DNA of 64,000 nucleotides from an uncultured Bacteroidia bacterium (GTDB taxonomy: Bacteria > Bacteroidota > Bacteroidia > NS11-12g > UBA9320). Location: positions 1-64,000 of the forward strand of contig CALSMN010000001.1 in the NCBI GenBank assembly GCA_943787465.1, given 5' to 3'. Positions 7,827 to 17,960 of the stretch are shown here, piece after piece. The notes beneath the pieces are model-generated. The model searched no databases. It was not told where the DNA came from and saw only the letters and a program-made list of their open reading frames with translations. The first letter of the stretch is position 1. Each line of letters begins with the position of its first letter. Both the position numbers and the translations under genes were made by a program.

Positions 7827-9486
7827 TGAAAGAATGAATTTTTTGATTGATTTCATCTACTTTTTCGTGCTGTCTTGTATGTATATAAATGGCTTTTAAT
7901 TGGTGATAATATAGCTTATTTAAAGGGGCTAGCGAAATAGCTTTATTTAATAAATTAATGGCATTTATATGCTCTTTTTTAGCGAATAAAACAGCAGCTT
8001 TGGTAGCTATTAAATCTGCATATAGAGGTTGTATAATCAGTGCTTTTTCAATCATAAATAATGCCTCATCTAATTGGATACCTTGATTAGCGAGAGACAG
8101 AGAATAGCTCTTTAATCCTAAAATATGATACGGGTCTGCTAATAAAACTTGTTCAAACAAAGTTTTGGCTTCTTCAAATGATTTAAGACCAACATAGCTA
8201 TTAGCTTGAGCAACCAGTAAATTGAGTTTATCTTCTTTGTCATAGGCCATTTCTATACCTTCTTTAGCTACGCTTAATGCCTGTGAAAAAGAATCTAATT
8301 CACAAAGTACCTTGCTTTTTATAAAGTATAAATGGGATACATGAGGATACAAGCCTAACGCTTTTTGTACATCAAATAATTGTTGTTGGGTGTCATATAA
8401 TTGCTCGTTTAGAAATATAATTTTTTTCCAAATTGAATAACTCATAGCATCTAACTCCATAGCTTGATAAGCCCATTTTCTGGCTATTTTATATTCTCCT
8501 AAAATACCATGTATATCTGCTTTTAAAAGATATACTTCTGGATTAGACGGATATTCACTTAACAATATATCTGTGATTTTATGGAGCTTATTTCTTTGCT
8601 TTTCATTTGATTTAATTCCCTCAAAAAATGGACTGATTGCTTGAAGCTTTAACTCCATACTCATATCGTTGGACCGAAATGATTTGACTAAATAATCAAA
8701 AGCAATATCCGCTTCATTTTTTGAGGTGTAAAGGACATATAGTGCAATGTTTGCTTTTCCTGAAGTAGAATCCATTTGAATAATTTTATGGAGAGTTTCA
8801 AACACTTTTTCTTCTTGTCCATCACGATCATATGCTTCCGATAGACGACCTAAATAACTGATTTCGTCAGGATATTTTTGAACTATATTTTCTAAGACTT
8901 CAATAGCTTTTTTATGTTGTCCTGTTATTGAATATATATTTTCTAGTTTCCATGTTGATTCATGCTCAATACCATGTAATGATTGCATTTTTTCTAATAT
9001 GTCAATGGCTTTATCATATTCTTTTATGTTTTTAAAAGCATCGGCAGCTTTCAAGTAGTTTGACATATTATTTGGTTCTAATGCGGTCATATCCAGAAGA
9101 ACTTCCGCACTTTGCTCATACAGCCCTAATTTTATATAAGATCTAACCAATAAGTCAAAGTACCAATAGTTGTACTCCGTTGCATTTTTTATTGCTTGTT
9201 GGGAAAAATGAAGCGATAATCTATAATTATCTAAATCATAATTTAGATGGGATAGCTCATACATGCAAGCATGACTTTGTGGGTTCAATTGGAGTGCATT
9301 AGAAAATAACTCCATAGCTTTTTCCTGGTTATTTAAAACCTTTTGCTTAGATGCTTTGTAAAAAATGTCTTCAAACGCTCTTTTTTTCTCAAAACTAAGA
9401 GGTTGATAGACCGTTACATTTTCTGTTGTTTTACAACTAGACCCAAATAAAATTACAACACATAATATTTGGGCTATCTGTCTCAA
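7813..9486 (-). CDS. Tetratricopeptide-repeat lipoprotein
   Basis: A 557-residue lipoprotein (lipobox GSSC near residue 18) made almost entirely of TPR helices. More than ten repeats with the usual A-x-x-x-Y / A-L-x-x-x-P spacing can be followed from about residue 40 to the end. TPR arrays act as protein-interaction scaffolds. Orthologues lie between the nucleotidyltransferase and DUF4292 genes in other Bacteroidota. Its start overlaps the nucleotidyltransferase stop by 4 bases, so translation is coupled. The exact function is not known. Confidence 0.88.
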   Translation of the reverse strand: MRQIAQILCVVILFGSSCKTTENVTVYQPLSFEKKRAFEDIFYKASKQKVLNNQEKAMELFSNALQLNPQSHACMYELSHLNYDLDNYRLSLHFSQQAIKNATEYNYWYFDLLVRSYIKLGLYEQSAEVLLDMTALEPNNMSNYLKAADAFKNIKEYDKAIDILEKMQSLHGIEHESTWKLENIYSITGQHKKAIEVLENIVQKYPDEISYLGRLSEAYDRDGQEEKVFETLHKIIQMDSTSGKANIALYVLYTSKNEADIAFDYLVKSFRSNDMSMELKLQAISPFFEGIKSNEKQRNKLHKITDILLSEYPSNPEVYLLKADIHGILGEYKIARKWAYQAMELDAMSYSIWKKIIFLNEQLYDTQQQLFDVQKALGLYPHVSHLYFIKSKVLCELDSFSQALSVAKEGIEMAYDKEDKLNLLVAQANSYVGLKSFEEAKTLFEQVLLADPYHILGLKSYSLSLANQGIQLDEALFMIEKALIIQPLYADLIATKAAVLFAKKEHINAINLLNKAISLAPLNKLYYHQLKAIYIHTRQHEKVDEINQKIHSFNEDN

Positions 9487-10499
9487 TCTTTTTGAGTAGA
9501 ATAATCACTTAAACTGAGCTCTTTAGCTGAGCCGTCATATTCAACATAGTTGCCAATCATCGAATTATGCATGCGTGCATTTTGAATGTGAGCATGGCTG
9601 TAAATAATTGTGTTTTCAACTTGGCTATTTTCGATAATCGTATGATCCCCAATACTCACATAGGGTCCCACCGTAGCATTGACTAGTTTAACATTTTCTC
9701 CAATAAAACATGGCTCAATTATAGTTGAACCTTCCTTGGTTACCGTTTCAGAAATCAAAGATTCATCCTTGCTGTTAACCAGTACCCTTTGGTTGGTGTT
9801 TATAGTGGCATTTTTATTCCCACAATCCCACCATTCTTCTACTTTACCAGGAACAAATTTGCAGCCCTGGTTCTTAAGGCTATCCAAAACATTTGTTAAT
9901 TGATATTCCCCTTTTTCTCGAATATCATTATCCAACAAATACTCTATTTCTCGAAGTACAGCTGCTCCATCTTTGAAATAATAAATTCCAATTATAGCCA
10001 AATTTGATTCTGGATTATCAGGTTTTTCTACAAAGTCTACAATTGTGCCTTCTTCATTTAATTGGACCACACCAAATGCTCTTGGGTCTTCTACCTCTTT
10101 CACCCATATGGTTCCATCTACGTTTGCATCCAATTTGAAATCAGCACGAAATAATGTATCCGCAAAAGCAACAATAACATTGCCTTTCAGTGCTTGTTTA
10201 GCTTGATAGATAGCGTGAGCGGTGCCTAGAGCTTCATGTTGAATATTAATACTCCCTTTGGCACCTAATTGATCAGCAACATTTAATAAGTGGGCTTGAA
10301 TTTCTTTACCAAAAAATTGTTCACTCGGACCTATTATAAAGGCAATTTCCTCTATGTTTTCATGCACAACTTTAACTATATCTTCTACCAGTCGTTGTAC
10401 GATTGGTTTTCCAGCAACATGCAACAAGGGCTTGGGAACAGTCAATGTATGGGGTCTCATTCGTTTTCCTATTCCTGCCATCGGTATAATAATATTCAT
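9483..10499 (-). CDS. Sugar-phosphate nucleotidyltransferase with left-handed beta-helix tail
   Basis: A 338-residue cytosolic enzyme that joins a nucleotide to a sugar 1-phosphate to make an NDP-sugar. The N-terminal catalytic domain carries GIGKRMRPHT and VPKPLLHVAGKP (about residues 9-32). It also has an ADTL Mg-binding motif and a VEKP segment around residue 158. The C-terminal ~90 residues are hexapeptide repeats (I-E-N-x-x-V type). It is similar to glucose-1-phosphate thymidylyl- or uridylyl-transferases, but the exact nucleotide and sugar cannot be told from sequence. Neighbouring flippase and envelope genes suggest surface polysaccharide synthesis. Confidence 0.88.
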   Translation of the reverse strand: MNIIIPMAGIGKRMRPHTLTVPKPLLHVAGKPIVQRLVEDIVKVVHENIEEIAFIIGPSEQFFGKEIQAHLLNVADQLGAKGSINIQHEALGTAHAIYQAKQALKGNVIVAFADTLFRADFKLDANVDGTIWVKEVEDPRAFGVVQLNEEGTIVDFVEKPDNPESNLAIIGIYYFKDGAAVLREIEYLLDNDIREKGEYQLTNVLDSLKNQGCKFVPGKVEEWWDCGNKNATINTNQRVLVNSKDESLISETVTKEGSTIIEPCFIGENVKLVNATVGPYVSIGDHTIIENSQVENTIIYSHAHIQNARMHNSMIGNYVEYDGSAKELSLSDYSTQKD

Positions 10500-10511
10500 T
10501 CTTTTCTTTAT

Positions 10512-10946
10512 TTAAATTCCTGTATGTCCATAACCACCTTCACCACGTTCCGTTTCATCCAACGTATCTACCAATATGAAGGAAATCTGTTCATATTTTG
10601 TAACTACCATTTGAGCTATTCGATCGCCATTTTGAATCACAAAATTCTGATTTGAATGATTAATCAAAGCGATTTTTATTTCGCCCCTATAATCAGCATC
10701 GATTGTTCCAGGGCTATTGATGATAGTTACACCATACGTAAAGGCCAAGCCACTTCGGGGACGTATTTGAGCCTCAAAACCTGAGGGTAAAGCTATATAT
10801 AACCCGGTACCTACTAATTTTCTTTCATTTGGCTTTAGTATTACTTTTTCCTCAATAAAAGCACATAAATCAACACCTGCAGACTGTATAGTCTGATAAG
10901 ATGGCAGTGGATTATTACTTTTATTTATGATGGGTAATGGGATCAT
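10512..10946 (-). CDS. dut: dUTP diphosphatase
   Basis: Trimeric dUTPase that hydrolyses dUTP to dUMP and PPi, keeping uracil out of DNA and supplying thymidylate synthesis. All five motifs are present in order: AGVDL (about 24), RPRSGLA (about 62), [11 protein letters not shown] (about 80), NGDRIAQMV (about 101) and the C-terminal GEGGYGHTG, which closes over the active site. At 144 residues it is the normal length. A -7 box lies only 8 bases before the ATG. It heads a minus-strand run with the nucleotidyltransferase 13 bases downstream. Confidence 0.97.
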   Translation of the reverse strand: MIPLPIINKSNNPLPSYQTIQSAGVDLCAFIEEKVILKPNERKLVGTGLYIALPSGFEAQIRPRSGLAFTYGVTIINSPGTIDADYRGEIKIALINHSNQNFVIQNGDRIAQMVVTKYEQISFILVDTLDETERGEGGYGHTGI

Positions 10947-10954
10947 GTATGGGG

Positions 10955-10962
10955 CAAATTTA
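10955..10962 (-). promoter_or_regulatory. -7 box TAAATTTG for dut
   Basis: A perfect TAnnTTTG on the minus strand, 8 bases before the dut ATG and straddling the flippase stop codon. The predicted mRNA would have almost no leader. Confidence 0.5.
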
Positions 10963-12393
10963 TGATTTTCTTATTCTAACAATCAACGTATAACCTATTG
11001 TAATGTATGTTACCAATAAAACTATATTTAATAGTATGTTATACCAACCTTTAAAAGATAAATTTTCAGACAAAATATAAAAACCAATTGCCATAATTAA
11101 CAACCCGATTATTTCTATAATATTGTATGGCACTGGATAATAATATCGACCAATACTATAACTAATTAAAGTCATTATAAAATATACAATTAAAGTGGTA
11201 TATGCTGCTGCTTTGAATCCATATTGGGGCACATACACGTACAATAAAAAAATAGTAATTCCTGCACCCAGCAATGATATTCCTGCACCTAATTTTGTTT
11301 TGTTATTTAACTTATACCAGATACTTAAATTATAAAATATTCCTAAAAATAAATTGGCAAGCAATAAAATAGGAACAATAGTTAAAGCGTCAGGATGGTC
11401 AAAATAAGTAGACTGTTTGATTAATAAGTGAGCGATTTCGTCACTAAAAAGTGATGTTATCAAAAAAATAAACCCACACGCAAACACAAACCAATTCATG
11501 ATAGCAACGTAAGCAACCTTCGCATCTTTTTGGTCTGCCTGATCGAAAAATAGAGGCTCTGCTGCATAACGAAAAGCTTGGATAAAAATAGTCATAATCA
11601 TGCTTAGTCGATAGAAAGTCCCATATACCCCTATTTCGTATTTTGCAGATGCTTCGGGAAGTAATTGGTTCATTGAAATACGATCAAAAGTCTCATTCAC
11701 CATACCTGCAAAACCAAGAATAATAAGTGGCCAGGAATACCCTATCATTTGCTTCCAAATAGAAAAATTAGGCTTTCCGTAATGGGTCCAAATCTCATTG
11801 GATAATAAAATCAACTCCAAACTGCTAGCAATCAAATTTGCAATAAAAACATATTCAATACTTCTTTCAATATCAGCTATTTCAGGGTAATAAACAATAA
11901 AAAATATATTTAAACCCACATTGGTTAGAATACCTATGCTTTTTACTGCAGCAAATTTTCTTGATTTATTTAAAAAACGCAACAAGGCATATGGAATAGA
12001 TTTTAATGTGTCAAGGGCTAAAATGAAAACGAACCAAACCACATAGGAAACCTGATGCGGATAACCGACAAAATTGGCTACATCGTCTCGATTCCTCATC
12101 ATTCCCAATATAAAAAACAAAACGACAACGCCTACAGATATTAATGCCGTAGCAAATACATCTTTATACCTAGACCGTTCACGTGAAAAATTAAAAAAGG
12201 CCGTTTCCATACCATGTGGAAGTACAACAAAAAAGAATGCAGCGTAAGCATAAAATTCTACTTGAGGTGCCAATAATTCAGGGGTAAAGTAGGCCGCAAA
12301 AAAGAAAATCAATATAAAATTGATGAACCTTCCTACAATACTAGGTATACCATAAATAGCAGTATCACTGGCAAGTTTTCTAATAATGCTCAT
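10960..12393 (-). CDS. Polysaccharide flippase (MATE/Wzx-like membrane protein)
   Basis: A 477-residue integral membrane protein with about 12-14 hydrophobic helices spread over its whole length, of the oligosaccharide flippase / MurJ-MOP superfamily (PST type). It is expected to move lipid-linked sugar precursors across the inner membrane. Supporting segments include the N-terminal [19 protein letters not shown], typical of Bacteroidota members, and a central charged loop with MNQLLPEA. Its neighbours are dut and a sugar nucleotidyltransferase. The substrate is unknown. Confidence 0.88.
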   Translation of the reverse strand: MSIIRKLASDTAIYGIPSIVGRFINFILIFFFAAYFTPELLAPQVEFYAYAAFFFVVLPHGMETAFFNFSRERSRYKDVFATALISVGVVVLFFILGMMRNRDDVANFVGYPHQVSYVVWFVFILALDTLKSIPYALLRFLNKSRKFAAVKSIGILTNVGLNIFFIVYYPEIADIERSIEYVFIANLIASSLELILLSNEIWTHYGKPNFSIWKQMIGYSWPLIILGFAGMVNETFDRISMNQLLPEASAKYEIGVYGTFYRLSMIMTIFIQAFRYAAEPLFFDQADQKDAKVAYVAIMNWFVFACGFIFLITSLFSDEIAHLLIKQSTYFDHPDALTIVPILLLANLFLGIFYNLSIWYKLNNKTKLGAGISLLGAGITIFLLYVYVPQYGFKAAAYTTLIVYFIMTLISYSIGRYYYPVPYNIIEIIGLLIMAIGFYILSENLSFKGWYNILLNIVLLVTYITIGYTLIVRIRKS

Positions 12394-12400
12394 GCTATTA

Positions 12401-12408
12401 CAAATCTA
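12401..12408 (-). promoter_or_regulatory. -7 box TAGATTTG for the flippase gene
   Basis: TAnnTTTG match on the minus strand, 7 bases before the flippase ATG at 12393. No clear -33 TTG at the right distance was found. Confidence 0.4.
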
Positions 12409-12437
12409 TTCTAGTTTATTACAGGAATATACACATC

Positions 12438-14696
12438 CTATTTTGACTTGTCCAATGTATAGGCAATCTGGAATCTTATGGAACGTGGAGAAGCAATATC
12501 TGCTGGTCTGATCGTATATTCCTTATTGGTTATGTTACTAAAAATTAGATTAGAATCCCAACGAGAATTAATCTCATACCCCACTCGAGTATTAAAAACT
12601 AAATGCTCGGATAATTCTTGATCCACCGACTCTTGAACTCCTTGAATTAATAAGGTAAAAGCACCATCAATGTTTTGCACCACTGATTGATAAGTGACTC
12701 CAGTTCCAATGTGCCATTTTTTGTAACGAACCATTATATCAGCCTTTGCCAAATGTCGAGGACGGTACTTAAGTACATCTTGAGTGGTGTCTGAACTTGA
12801 GTTTCTATAAGAAATATTGGGAGCTATCATTCTTGTAGGTTCAAGAGCTCTTGAGGCAGTGTACGTGTAACCGAAAAAACCTTGAACTGAAAACGAATTG
12901 AACGAACCTTCAAAAAGTAAATTAGATTCTATTCCTTTAACGGAAGTTTCCCCTGTATTCAATGTCTTAAAACCCGCTCCATACGTTGGAGGCTCAATGG
13001 GCCCCCACTGACCGAAGGTAAATTCCATCATATTATGATATCTGGTTTGAAAAAAAGCTACATCCAGCATCAGTTGAATTTGATTGATGCTAAATCCTTG
13101 TTGTATTGCAATTTCAAGATTTGTACCCGATTCTGAAACTAACTGATTACTTGGATAAACACTTACTGGACCCACACTCGTTTTAATGAATGATTCTGCT
13201 ATGCTCGGAAATCGATATCCTTGACCAAAACTCGATCTTAAAAATGTGTACTTTGCAAGGGAATAATTTAATCCTGCCCTAAAAACGGGTTTTCCTTCAC
13301 TGCGATTGTCCATAACAAAGTGCTCGTATCTGCCTCCTCCCGATAAACGTAATTTTTTCCATGGATAGTCCAACTGAATATACGATGCATAATTTTTAGA
13401 GTAATGATCTCCTTCAAATAGTGGAGATTTAGAATAACTCGACAGTACTACAATACCGCCAGTGACATTTAGATAACTATTTTTTGGAGAATAATTGGAT
13501 TGAAATTCTGCATACCATAAAGTAGAGGCATTGGATTGATCAGTTGCTATATCTCCATTTTCAACGTCATTATTTATCGTTAAAAAACGGGTATTCAGCA
13601 TGTATGAAAAATTACCTTTTTGCCATTTAATATAGGGGTCAATACTTAGCCTTTGAGATAGATTTTGGTTAGGAACACTATCCGCAATAGTGTAACCAAG
13701 CGCTAACGATTCCCACAATAAAAAACTACCTGATTTTCCCTCCTGGTAAGCAGCATTTAGACCATATATCAGATGATGTTTCGCTGCTGTTTTTCGCAGC
13801 CCCAAATGTACTCTTCCTCGTTTATCGTAATCGCTCATCTTATAACTTTGATCATCCAATAAATTTAAGCCAACAGACACACCAAGACCAGTATAAATTC
13901 CTGAATGAAACGCTGTCATATTAGATAAAGTATTCCGTTTATTGCCTTGATAATGAAGAGATTGTCTTTTAGGTAAACTATAAAATCCACTCGATAAAGA
14001 TACCCGAGTATATGGAGTTACAGTTGGTTTTCTTGTTTTTAAATGAATGATACCGTTCAAGGCTGAACTTCCATAGATAACGGAACTAGCACCTTTAATG
14101 ATCTCTACTCCAGAAATACCTTCGGTTGGTATAAAATTCCATAGTGGCTGACCAGCATCCCCAGACAGCATTGGAACACCGTCTACTAAAACACCAACTC
14201 GCGATCCGGCTCCATAACTCCAACCACTACCACCGCGAATGATCGGTTGATTATCTACAATTTGGACAGCGTTGATTCGCTCTATTGTTTCAATAGCATT
14301 GGTGGGTGATGTGTTCTCTATCAAGTTAGGCTGTATAATAGCCATAGATATTGTAGCTTCCTTGAGTAGAGTTGCTCTTTTATTCTCACTTACCACTACT
14401 GCATTAAGCAGTTTTGAAGCTTCTTTTAACGTAATGAATTGATCATTAAAAGTGATCCGTTTACTTGAATACCCTATCTGCTGAACCAAAAGTACATTTG
14501 TATCAGAAATAAATTCAAAAAAACCTAAATCATTCGAAAGTGCAATTATCTTCAAAGAGCTTGGTTTAATAAATTGTGCTCCAATAATAGGTTCGCCCAT
14601 TTCATTTTTTAACTCTCCCTTAAAAACATACGTTTGAGTGTATCCCAAAAAGGTGAAAATCAGGAATAGACCTTGCAGATATAGTCGCTTAAGCAT
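12438..14696 (-). CDS. TonB-dependent outer-membrane receptor
   Basis: A 752-residue receptor that imports a ligand across the outer membrane using TonB energy. It has a signal peptide (1-20), a carboxypeptidase-regulatory-like domain (about 22-100) and a plug domain (about 110-225) with RGGSGWSYGAGSRVGVLVDG and IIKGASSVIYGSSALNGII. A 22-strand-type barrel ends with the RSIRFQIAYTL strand. The length and plug style resemble BtuB/FepA-type siderophore or vitamin receptors rather than SusC, and no SusD partner is adjacent. The substrate is unknown. It is transcribed alone on the minus strand, divergent from a small T9SS protein. Confidence 0.9.
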   Translation of the reverse strand: MLKRLYLQGLFLIFTFLGYTQTYVFKGELKNEMGEPIIGAQFIKPSSLKIIALSNDLGFFEFISDTNVLLVQQIGYSSKRITFNDQFITLKEASKLLNAVVVSENKRATLLKEATISMAIIQPNLIENTSPTNAIETIERINAVQIVDNQPIIRGGSGWSYGAGSRVGVLVDGVPMLSGDAGQPLWNFIPTEGISGVEIIKGASSVIYGSSALNGIIHLKTRKPTVTPYTRVSLSSGFYSLPKRQSLHYQGNKRNTLSNMTAFHSGIYTGLGVSVGLNLLDDQSYKMSDYDKRGRVHLGLRKTAAKHHLIYGLNAAYQEGKSGSFLLWESLALGYTIADSVPNQNLSQRLSIDPYIKWQKGNFSYMLNTRFLTINNDVENGDIATDQSNASTLWYAEFQSNYSPKNSYLNVTGGIVVLSSYSKSPLFEGDHYSKNYASYIQLDYPWKKLRLSGGGRYEHFVMDNRSEGKPVFRAGLNYSLAKYTFLRSSFGQGYRFPSIAESFIKTSVGPVSVYPSNQLVSESGTNLEIAIQQGFSINQIQLMLDVAFFQTRYHNMMEFTFGQWGPIEPPTYGAGFKTLNTGETSVKGIESNLLFEGSFNSFSVQGFFGYTYTASRALEPTRMIAPNISYRNSSSDTTQDVLKYRPRHLAKADIMVRYKKWHIGTGVTYQSVVQNIDGAFTLLIQGVQESVDQELSEHLVFNTRVGYEINSRWDSNLIFSNITNKEYTIRPADIASPRSIRFQIAYTLDKSK

Positions 14697-14711
14697 AAAT
14701 TCGTTACTTCA

Positions 14712-14719
14712 CAAATGTA
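14712..14719 (-). promoter_or_regulatory. -7 box TACATTTG for the TonB receptor
   Basis: Perfect TAnnTTTG on the minus strand, 15 bases before the receptor ATG, in the divergent gap with the gene at 14736. Confidence 0.45.
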
Positions 14720-14735
14720 TTTAAAGCTTGCAATA

Positions 14736-15458
14736 ATGAAAAAAATATACTTAACACTGATTCTTTTAGGGCTAATAATGGGTCCCATTTTTGGACAAAT
14801 TTGCACTCCAGATAATAGCATTACTCAATCAGGCGTTTATCCGGACCAACCCGATACAGCCTATGCAGGACAAGATTATGACTTCAGTTTTCAAATATTA
14901 ACCATTAAAGATACAGCAGTAGTTTTTGGTGGTACACCTCTCACAGCAACTATTGATTCGGTAATAGTAAATGATGTGTTGGGATTGCCGGCCAGTTTTT
15001 ACTATGCATGCAATCCTAGTAATTGTACTTACACCTATAAAGCGGTAGGCTGTATTAGTTTAAAAGGAAATCCAACCCAAAGTCAGGTTGGTACCTATGA
15101 TATTAAAATAGCAACTACAGCATATGCAACTGCTGGTATTCTTAAACTTCCAGTTCCCGACACAACAGATGGTTATCAATTGGTGATTAAAGGAGATGGA
15201 TCTGCATCCATATTTGAAAGTAACCTCAATGCAATAAACATATACCCCAACCCCTCCTCAGATGGTGTATTCATGTTGCACACTAGCGTTCCGATAACAT
15301 CAATAGAAATTCATAATGTCCAAGGAAAATCTATCCTTTTCAAAGAAGAACATAATGGCTCTACTTATTCGTTTGATTTATCAAACACCCCATCAGGTAT
15401 CTACCTACTGAAAATGGTTTACGACGGAAAACAGATTATCAAAAAGATTATCCATTAG
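14736..15458 (+). CDS. Small T9SS-sorted secreted protein
   Basis: A 240-residue protein with a signal peptide (about 1-20, ending GQIC). A middle domain of about 130 residues is Cys-poor and beta-rich, with no family I recognise. The C-terminal sorting domain (about 165-240) has NIYPNPSSDGVF, a GIYLLKMVYDG strand and a KKIIH end. It is therefore exported by Sec and T9SS and probably attached to the cell surface. The start at 14736 is preferred over the in-frame start at 14715 because it places the lysines directly before the hydrophobic core. The middle domain resembles extracellular beta-sandwich segments repeated in other T9SS proteins. Confidence 0.8.
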   Translation: MKKIYLTLILLGLIMGPIFGQICTPDNSITQSGVYPDQPDTAYAGQDYDFSFQILTIKDTAVVFGGTPLTATIDSVIVNDVLGLPASFYYACNPSNCTYTYKAVGCISLKGNPTQSQVGTYDIKIATTAYATAGILKLPVPDTTDGYQLVIKGDGSASIFESNLNAINIYPNPSSDGVFMLHTSVPITSIEIHNVQGKSILFKEEHNGSTYSFDLSNTPSGIYLLKMVYDGKQIIKKIIH

Positions 15459-15487
15459 TCGGGAATGGGCTAGTAAAAGATAAAACT

Positions 15488-15495
15488 TATCTTTG
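15488..15495 (+). promoter_or_regulatory. -7 box TATCTTTG for the fused E1 gene
   Basis: Perfect TAnnTTTG, 13 bases before the ATG at 15509; a clear -33 TTG is not present. Confidence 0.45.
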
Positions 15496-15508
15496 CACCA
15501 CTCAAATT

Positions 15509-17884
15509 ATGACAGCCCCTCTAGTAAAAGACCAAATATCCATTACTAAGTCTGATTTTATAGATCAAGTAATTCAAGATTATTCCGTTGCATATAGTAG
15601 TCGTTTGGCCTCACTTATAGGTAGAAAAGAAGTACTGACGGGAAAAGCAAAATTTGGAATTTTTGGAGACGGAAAAGAAGTGGCTCAAGTAGCCATGGCT
15701 CGATTCATGGAAAATGGTGATTTTAGAGCTGGATACTACCGAGACCAAACGTTGATGTTCGCTTTAGGATTGAGTGATATTCAGAAGTTTTTTGCACAGT
15801 TATATGCTCATCCTAGTGTTGAACATGAGCCAAGCAGTGCAGGCAGAAGTATGAATGGTCATTTTAGTACGCGTATGCTTGATGAGCATGGGGACTGGTT
15901 ACCCCAAACGGATCGCATCAATATTTCTTCGGACATCTCACCTACAGCTGGTCAAATGCCTCGAGTTTTGGGTTTGGCTTTTGCATCCAAAATTTACAAA
16001 TCGAATGAAGCACTTCATCAAAACACCAATTTTTCTAACCAAGGTCGTGAAATAGCTTGGGGAACTATTGGAAATGCAAGTACCTCTGAAGGACACTTCT
16101 GGGAAAGTATTAATGCAGCTGGAGTTATGCAAGTGCCTATGCTGATTAGCATTTGGGATGATGAGTACGGAATATCAGTGCATGCCAAACATCAAACAAC
16201 TAAACAAAACTTAACAGCTATTTTATCCGGATTCAAAACAGATAAATTCGGAACTGGTATCGAACTTATAACCGTAAATGGTTGGGATTATCCAGCGCTT
16301 ATCAATGCTTATAAAAAAGCATCTGAAGTATGTAGAGAAAAGCATACCCCAGTAGTTATTCATGTTAAAGAAGTTACTCAACCGCAAGGTCACAGCACCT
16401 CCGGTTCTCACGAGCGATACAAATCAAAAGAAAGACTGGATTGGGAAACGGAATATGATTGTATTGCTAAGATGAGAAATTGGATGATTGAAAACAAAAT
16501 CATCACGGACATAAAATTAACAGAACTTGAAAAAGACATAGATACACAAGTCAAAGAAGCTAAAAAGGTAGCATGGGCGTCTTTTAGAAGTGAAATCAAA
16601 ACAGAATTAGACGAAGCTGTAGAAATAATTTCTTCTTTGAATGATGATTATGCTCAAGAACTAAAAGAGATTATGGATGCTGGAAGAAAAGATATCCTTA
16701 AAATTCTTCACAAGACCATGCGTCAAAATGTAGGCAACCCTGCAATCGAAAAAGTTGAACATTTTTATACTCAATATTTAGAAAAATATCAGACTATTTA
16801 TAGTAGTCATCTTCAGAGTGAGTCGAATAGAAGAGCCGTTAATATTGTTGAAGTAAAGCCTGAATATCATCCTGAAAGTGAGACATTAAATGGATTTGAA
16901 ATTTTAAATAGAACATTTGATGCTTTATTAACCAAACATCCTGAAGTCATTGCCTTCGGAGAAGATGTAGGTAAAATAGGCGATGTGAATCAAGGATTTT
17001 CTGGACTGCAAGAAAAACACGGAGACACTCGTGTAATGGATATGGGTATTCGTGAAAATACGATTGTAGGGCAAGCCGTTGGAGCATCTTTGCGAGGGTT
17101 GAGACCTATTGCCGAAATTCAATACTTGGATTATCTACTTTACGGTATTCAAATCATGAGTGACGATATCGCTACGATTCAATACCGCACTAAAGGAGGT
17201 CAAAAATACCCTTTAATCATTCGAACACGAGGACATCGACTAGAAGGAATATGGCACAGTGGATCGCCCATGGGTATGATTTTGAATGCCGTAAGAGGTA
17301 TGCATGTTTTAGTTCCTCGAGATATGACTCGAGCCGCTGGATTTTATAATACCATGATTCAGTCGGATGAGCCTGCAATTATTATTGAATGTTTGAATGG
17401 CTATCGATTAAAAGAAAAGCTACCGATTAATTTAGAAGAGGTAAGCGTTCCTGTAGGTGTACCCGAAATTATCCAAGAAGGAACAGATGTTACGCTCATT
17501 ACCTATGGTAGTTGTGTACGAATAGCCCAAGAGGGTATCGTTATGCTACAAGAAAAAGGCATTTCTGTAGAACTCATCGATGTGCAATCTATCTTACCTT
17601 TTGACATCCACCATAGCCTAGTAGAATCCATCAAAAAAACCAACCGTGTGGTATTTATGGATGAGGATGTAAAAGGAGGAGCAACGGCATTTATGATGCA
17701 AAAGGTATTGGAAGAGCAAGGAGGTTATCGCTACTTAGACAGCGACCCCAAAACCCTGACCTCTCAGGACCACAGACCGGCATATGGGACTGATGGTGAT
17801 TACTTTTCAAAATCTAATCCTGAAGAAGTCTATGATGTGGTCTATGCTCTCATGCATGAAAGCAATCCGCAACAATTTCCCTAG
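15509..17884 (+). CDS. Branched-chain 2-oxo acid dehydrogenase E1, fused alpha and beta subunits
   Basis: Thiamine-diphosphate-dependent decarboxylase that starts the oxidation of 2-oxo acids from Val, Leu and Ile (or a related 2-oxo acid) and passes the acyl group to E2. Residues 1-400 form the alpha part, with the TPP region around GNASTSEGHFWESINAAGV and WDDEYGIS. Residues 455-791 form the beta part, with AFGEDVGKIGDVNQGF, GMGIREN-type and IRTRGHRLEG segments. The alpha/beta fusion is usual in Bacteroidota. The Asp of the classic GDG TPP motif is Asn here. No E2 or E3 gene is adjacent. A strong terminator follows. Confidence 0.92.
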   Translation: MTAPLVKDQISITKSDFIDQVIQDYSVAYSSRLASLIGRKEVLTGKAKFGIFGDGKEVAQVAMARFMENGDFRAGYYRDQTLMFALGLSDIQKFFAQLYAHPSVEHEPSSAGRSMNGHFSTRMLDEHGDWLPQTDRINISSDISPTAGQMPRVLGLAFASKIYKSNEALHQNTNFSNQGREIAWGTIGNASTSEGHFWESINAAGVMQVPMLISIWDDEYGISVHAKHQTTKQNLTAILSGFKTDKFGTGIELITVNGWDYPALINAYKKASEVCREKHTPVVIHVKEVTQPQGHSTSGSHERYKSKERLDWETEYDCIAKMRNWMIENKIITDIKLTELEKDIDTQVKEAKKVAWASFRSEIKTELDEAVEIISSLNDDYAQELKEIMDAGRKDILKILHKTMRQNVGNPAIEKVEHFYTQYLEKYQTIYSSHLQSESNRRAVNIVEVKPEYHPESETLNGFEILNRTFDALLTKHPEVIAFGEDVGKIGDVNQGFSGLQEKHGDTRVMDMGIRENTIVGQAVGASLRGLRPIAEIQYLDYLLYGIQIMSDDIATIQYRTKGGQKYPLIIRTRGHRLEGIWHSGSPMGMILNAVRGMHVLVPRDMTRAAGFYNTMIQSDEPAIIIECLNGYRLKEKLPINLEEVSVPVGVPEIIQEGTDVTLITYGSCVRIAQEGIVMLQEKGISVELIDVQSILPFDIHHSLVESIKKTNRVVFMDEDVKGGATAFMMQKVLEEQGGYRYLDSDPKTLTSQDHRPAYGTDGDYFSKSNPEEVYDVVYALMHESNPQQFP

Positions 17885-17910
17885 AGTTCTTAAAGATTTT
17901 TAAATAATAC

Positions 17911-17939
17911 AAAAAGCCTCATTAAAAATGAGGCTTTTT
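17911..17939. terminator. Bidirectional terminator between E1 and the FG-GAP pseudogene
   Basis: Perfect 12-bp inverted repeat AAAAAGCCTCAT / ATGAGGCTTTTT with a 5-base loop. It has an A run on one side and a T run on the other, so it can stop transcription from both convergent genes. Confidence 0.88.
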
Positions 17940-17960
17940 GGTAATATCTGGGCGTCTAAA

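Noticed and set aside
5384-8000. Fatty-acid degradation operon
   Set aside because: Only the 3-hydroxyacyl-CoA dehydrogenase is present; no thiolase, acyl-CoA dehydrogenase or enoyl-CoA hydratase is adjacent.
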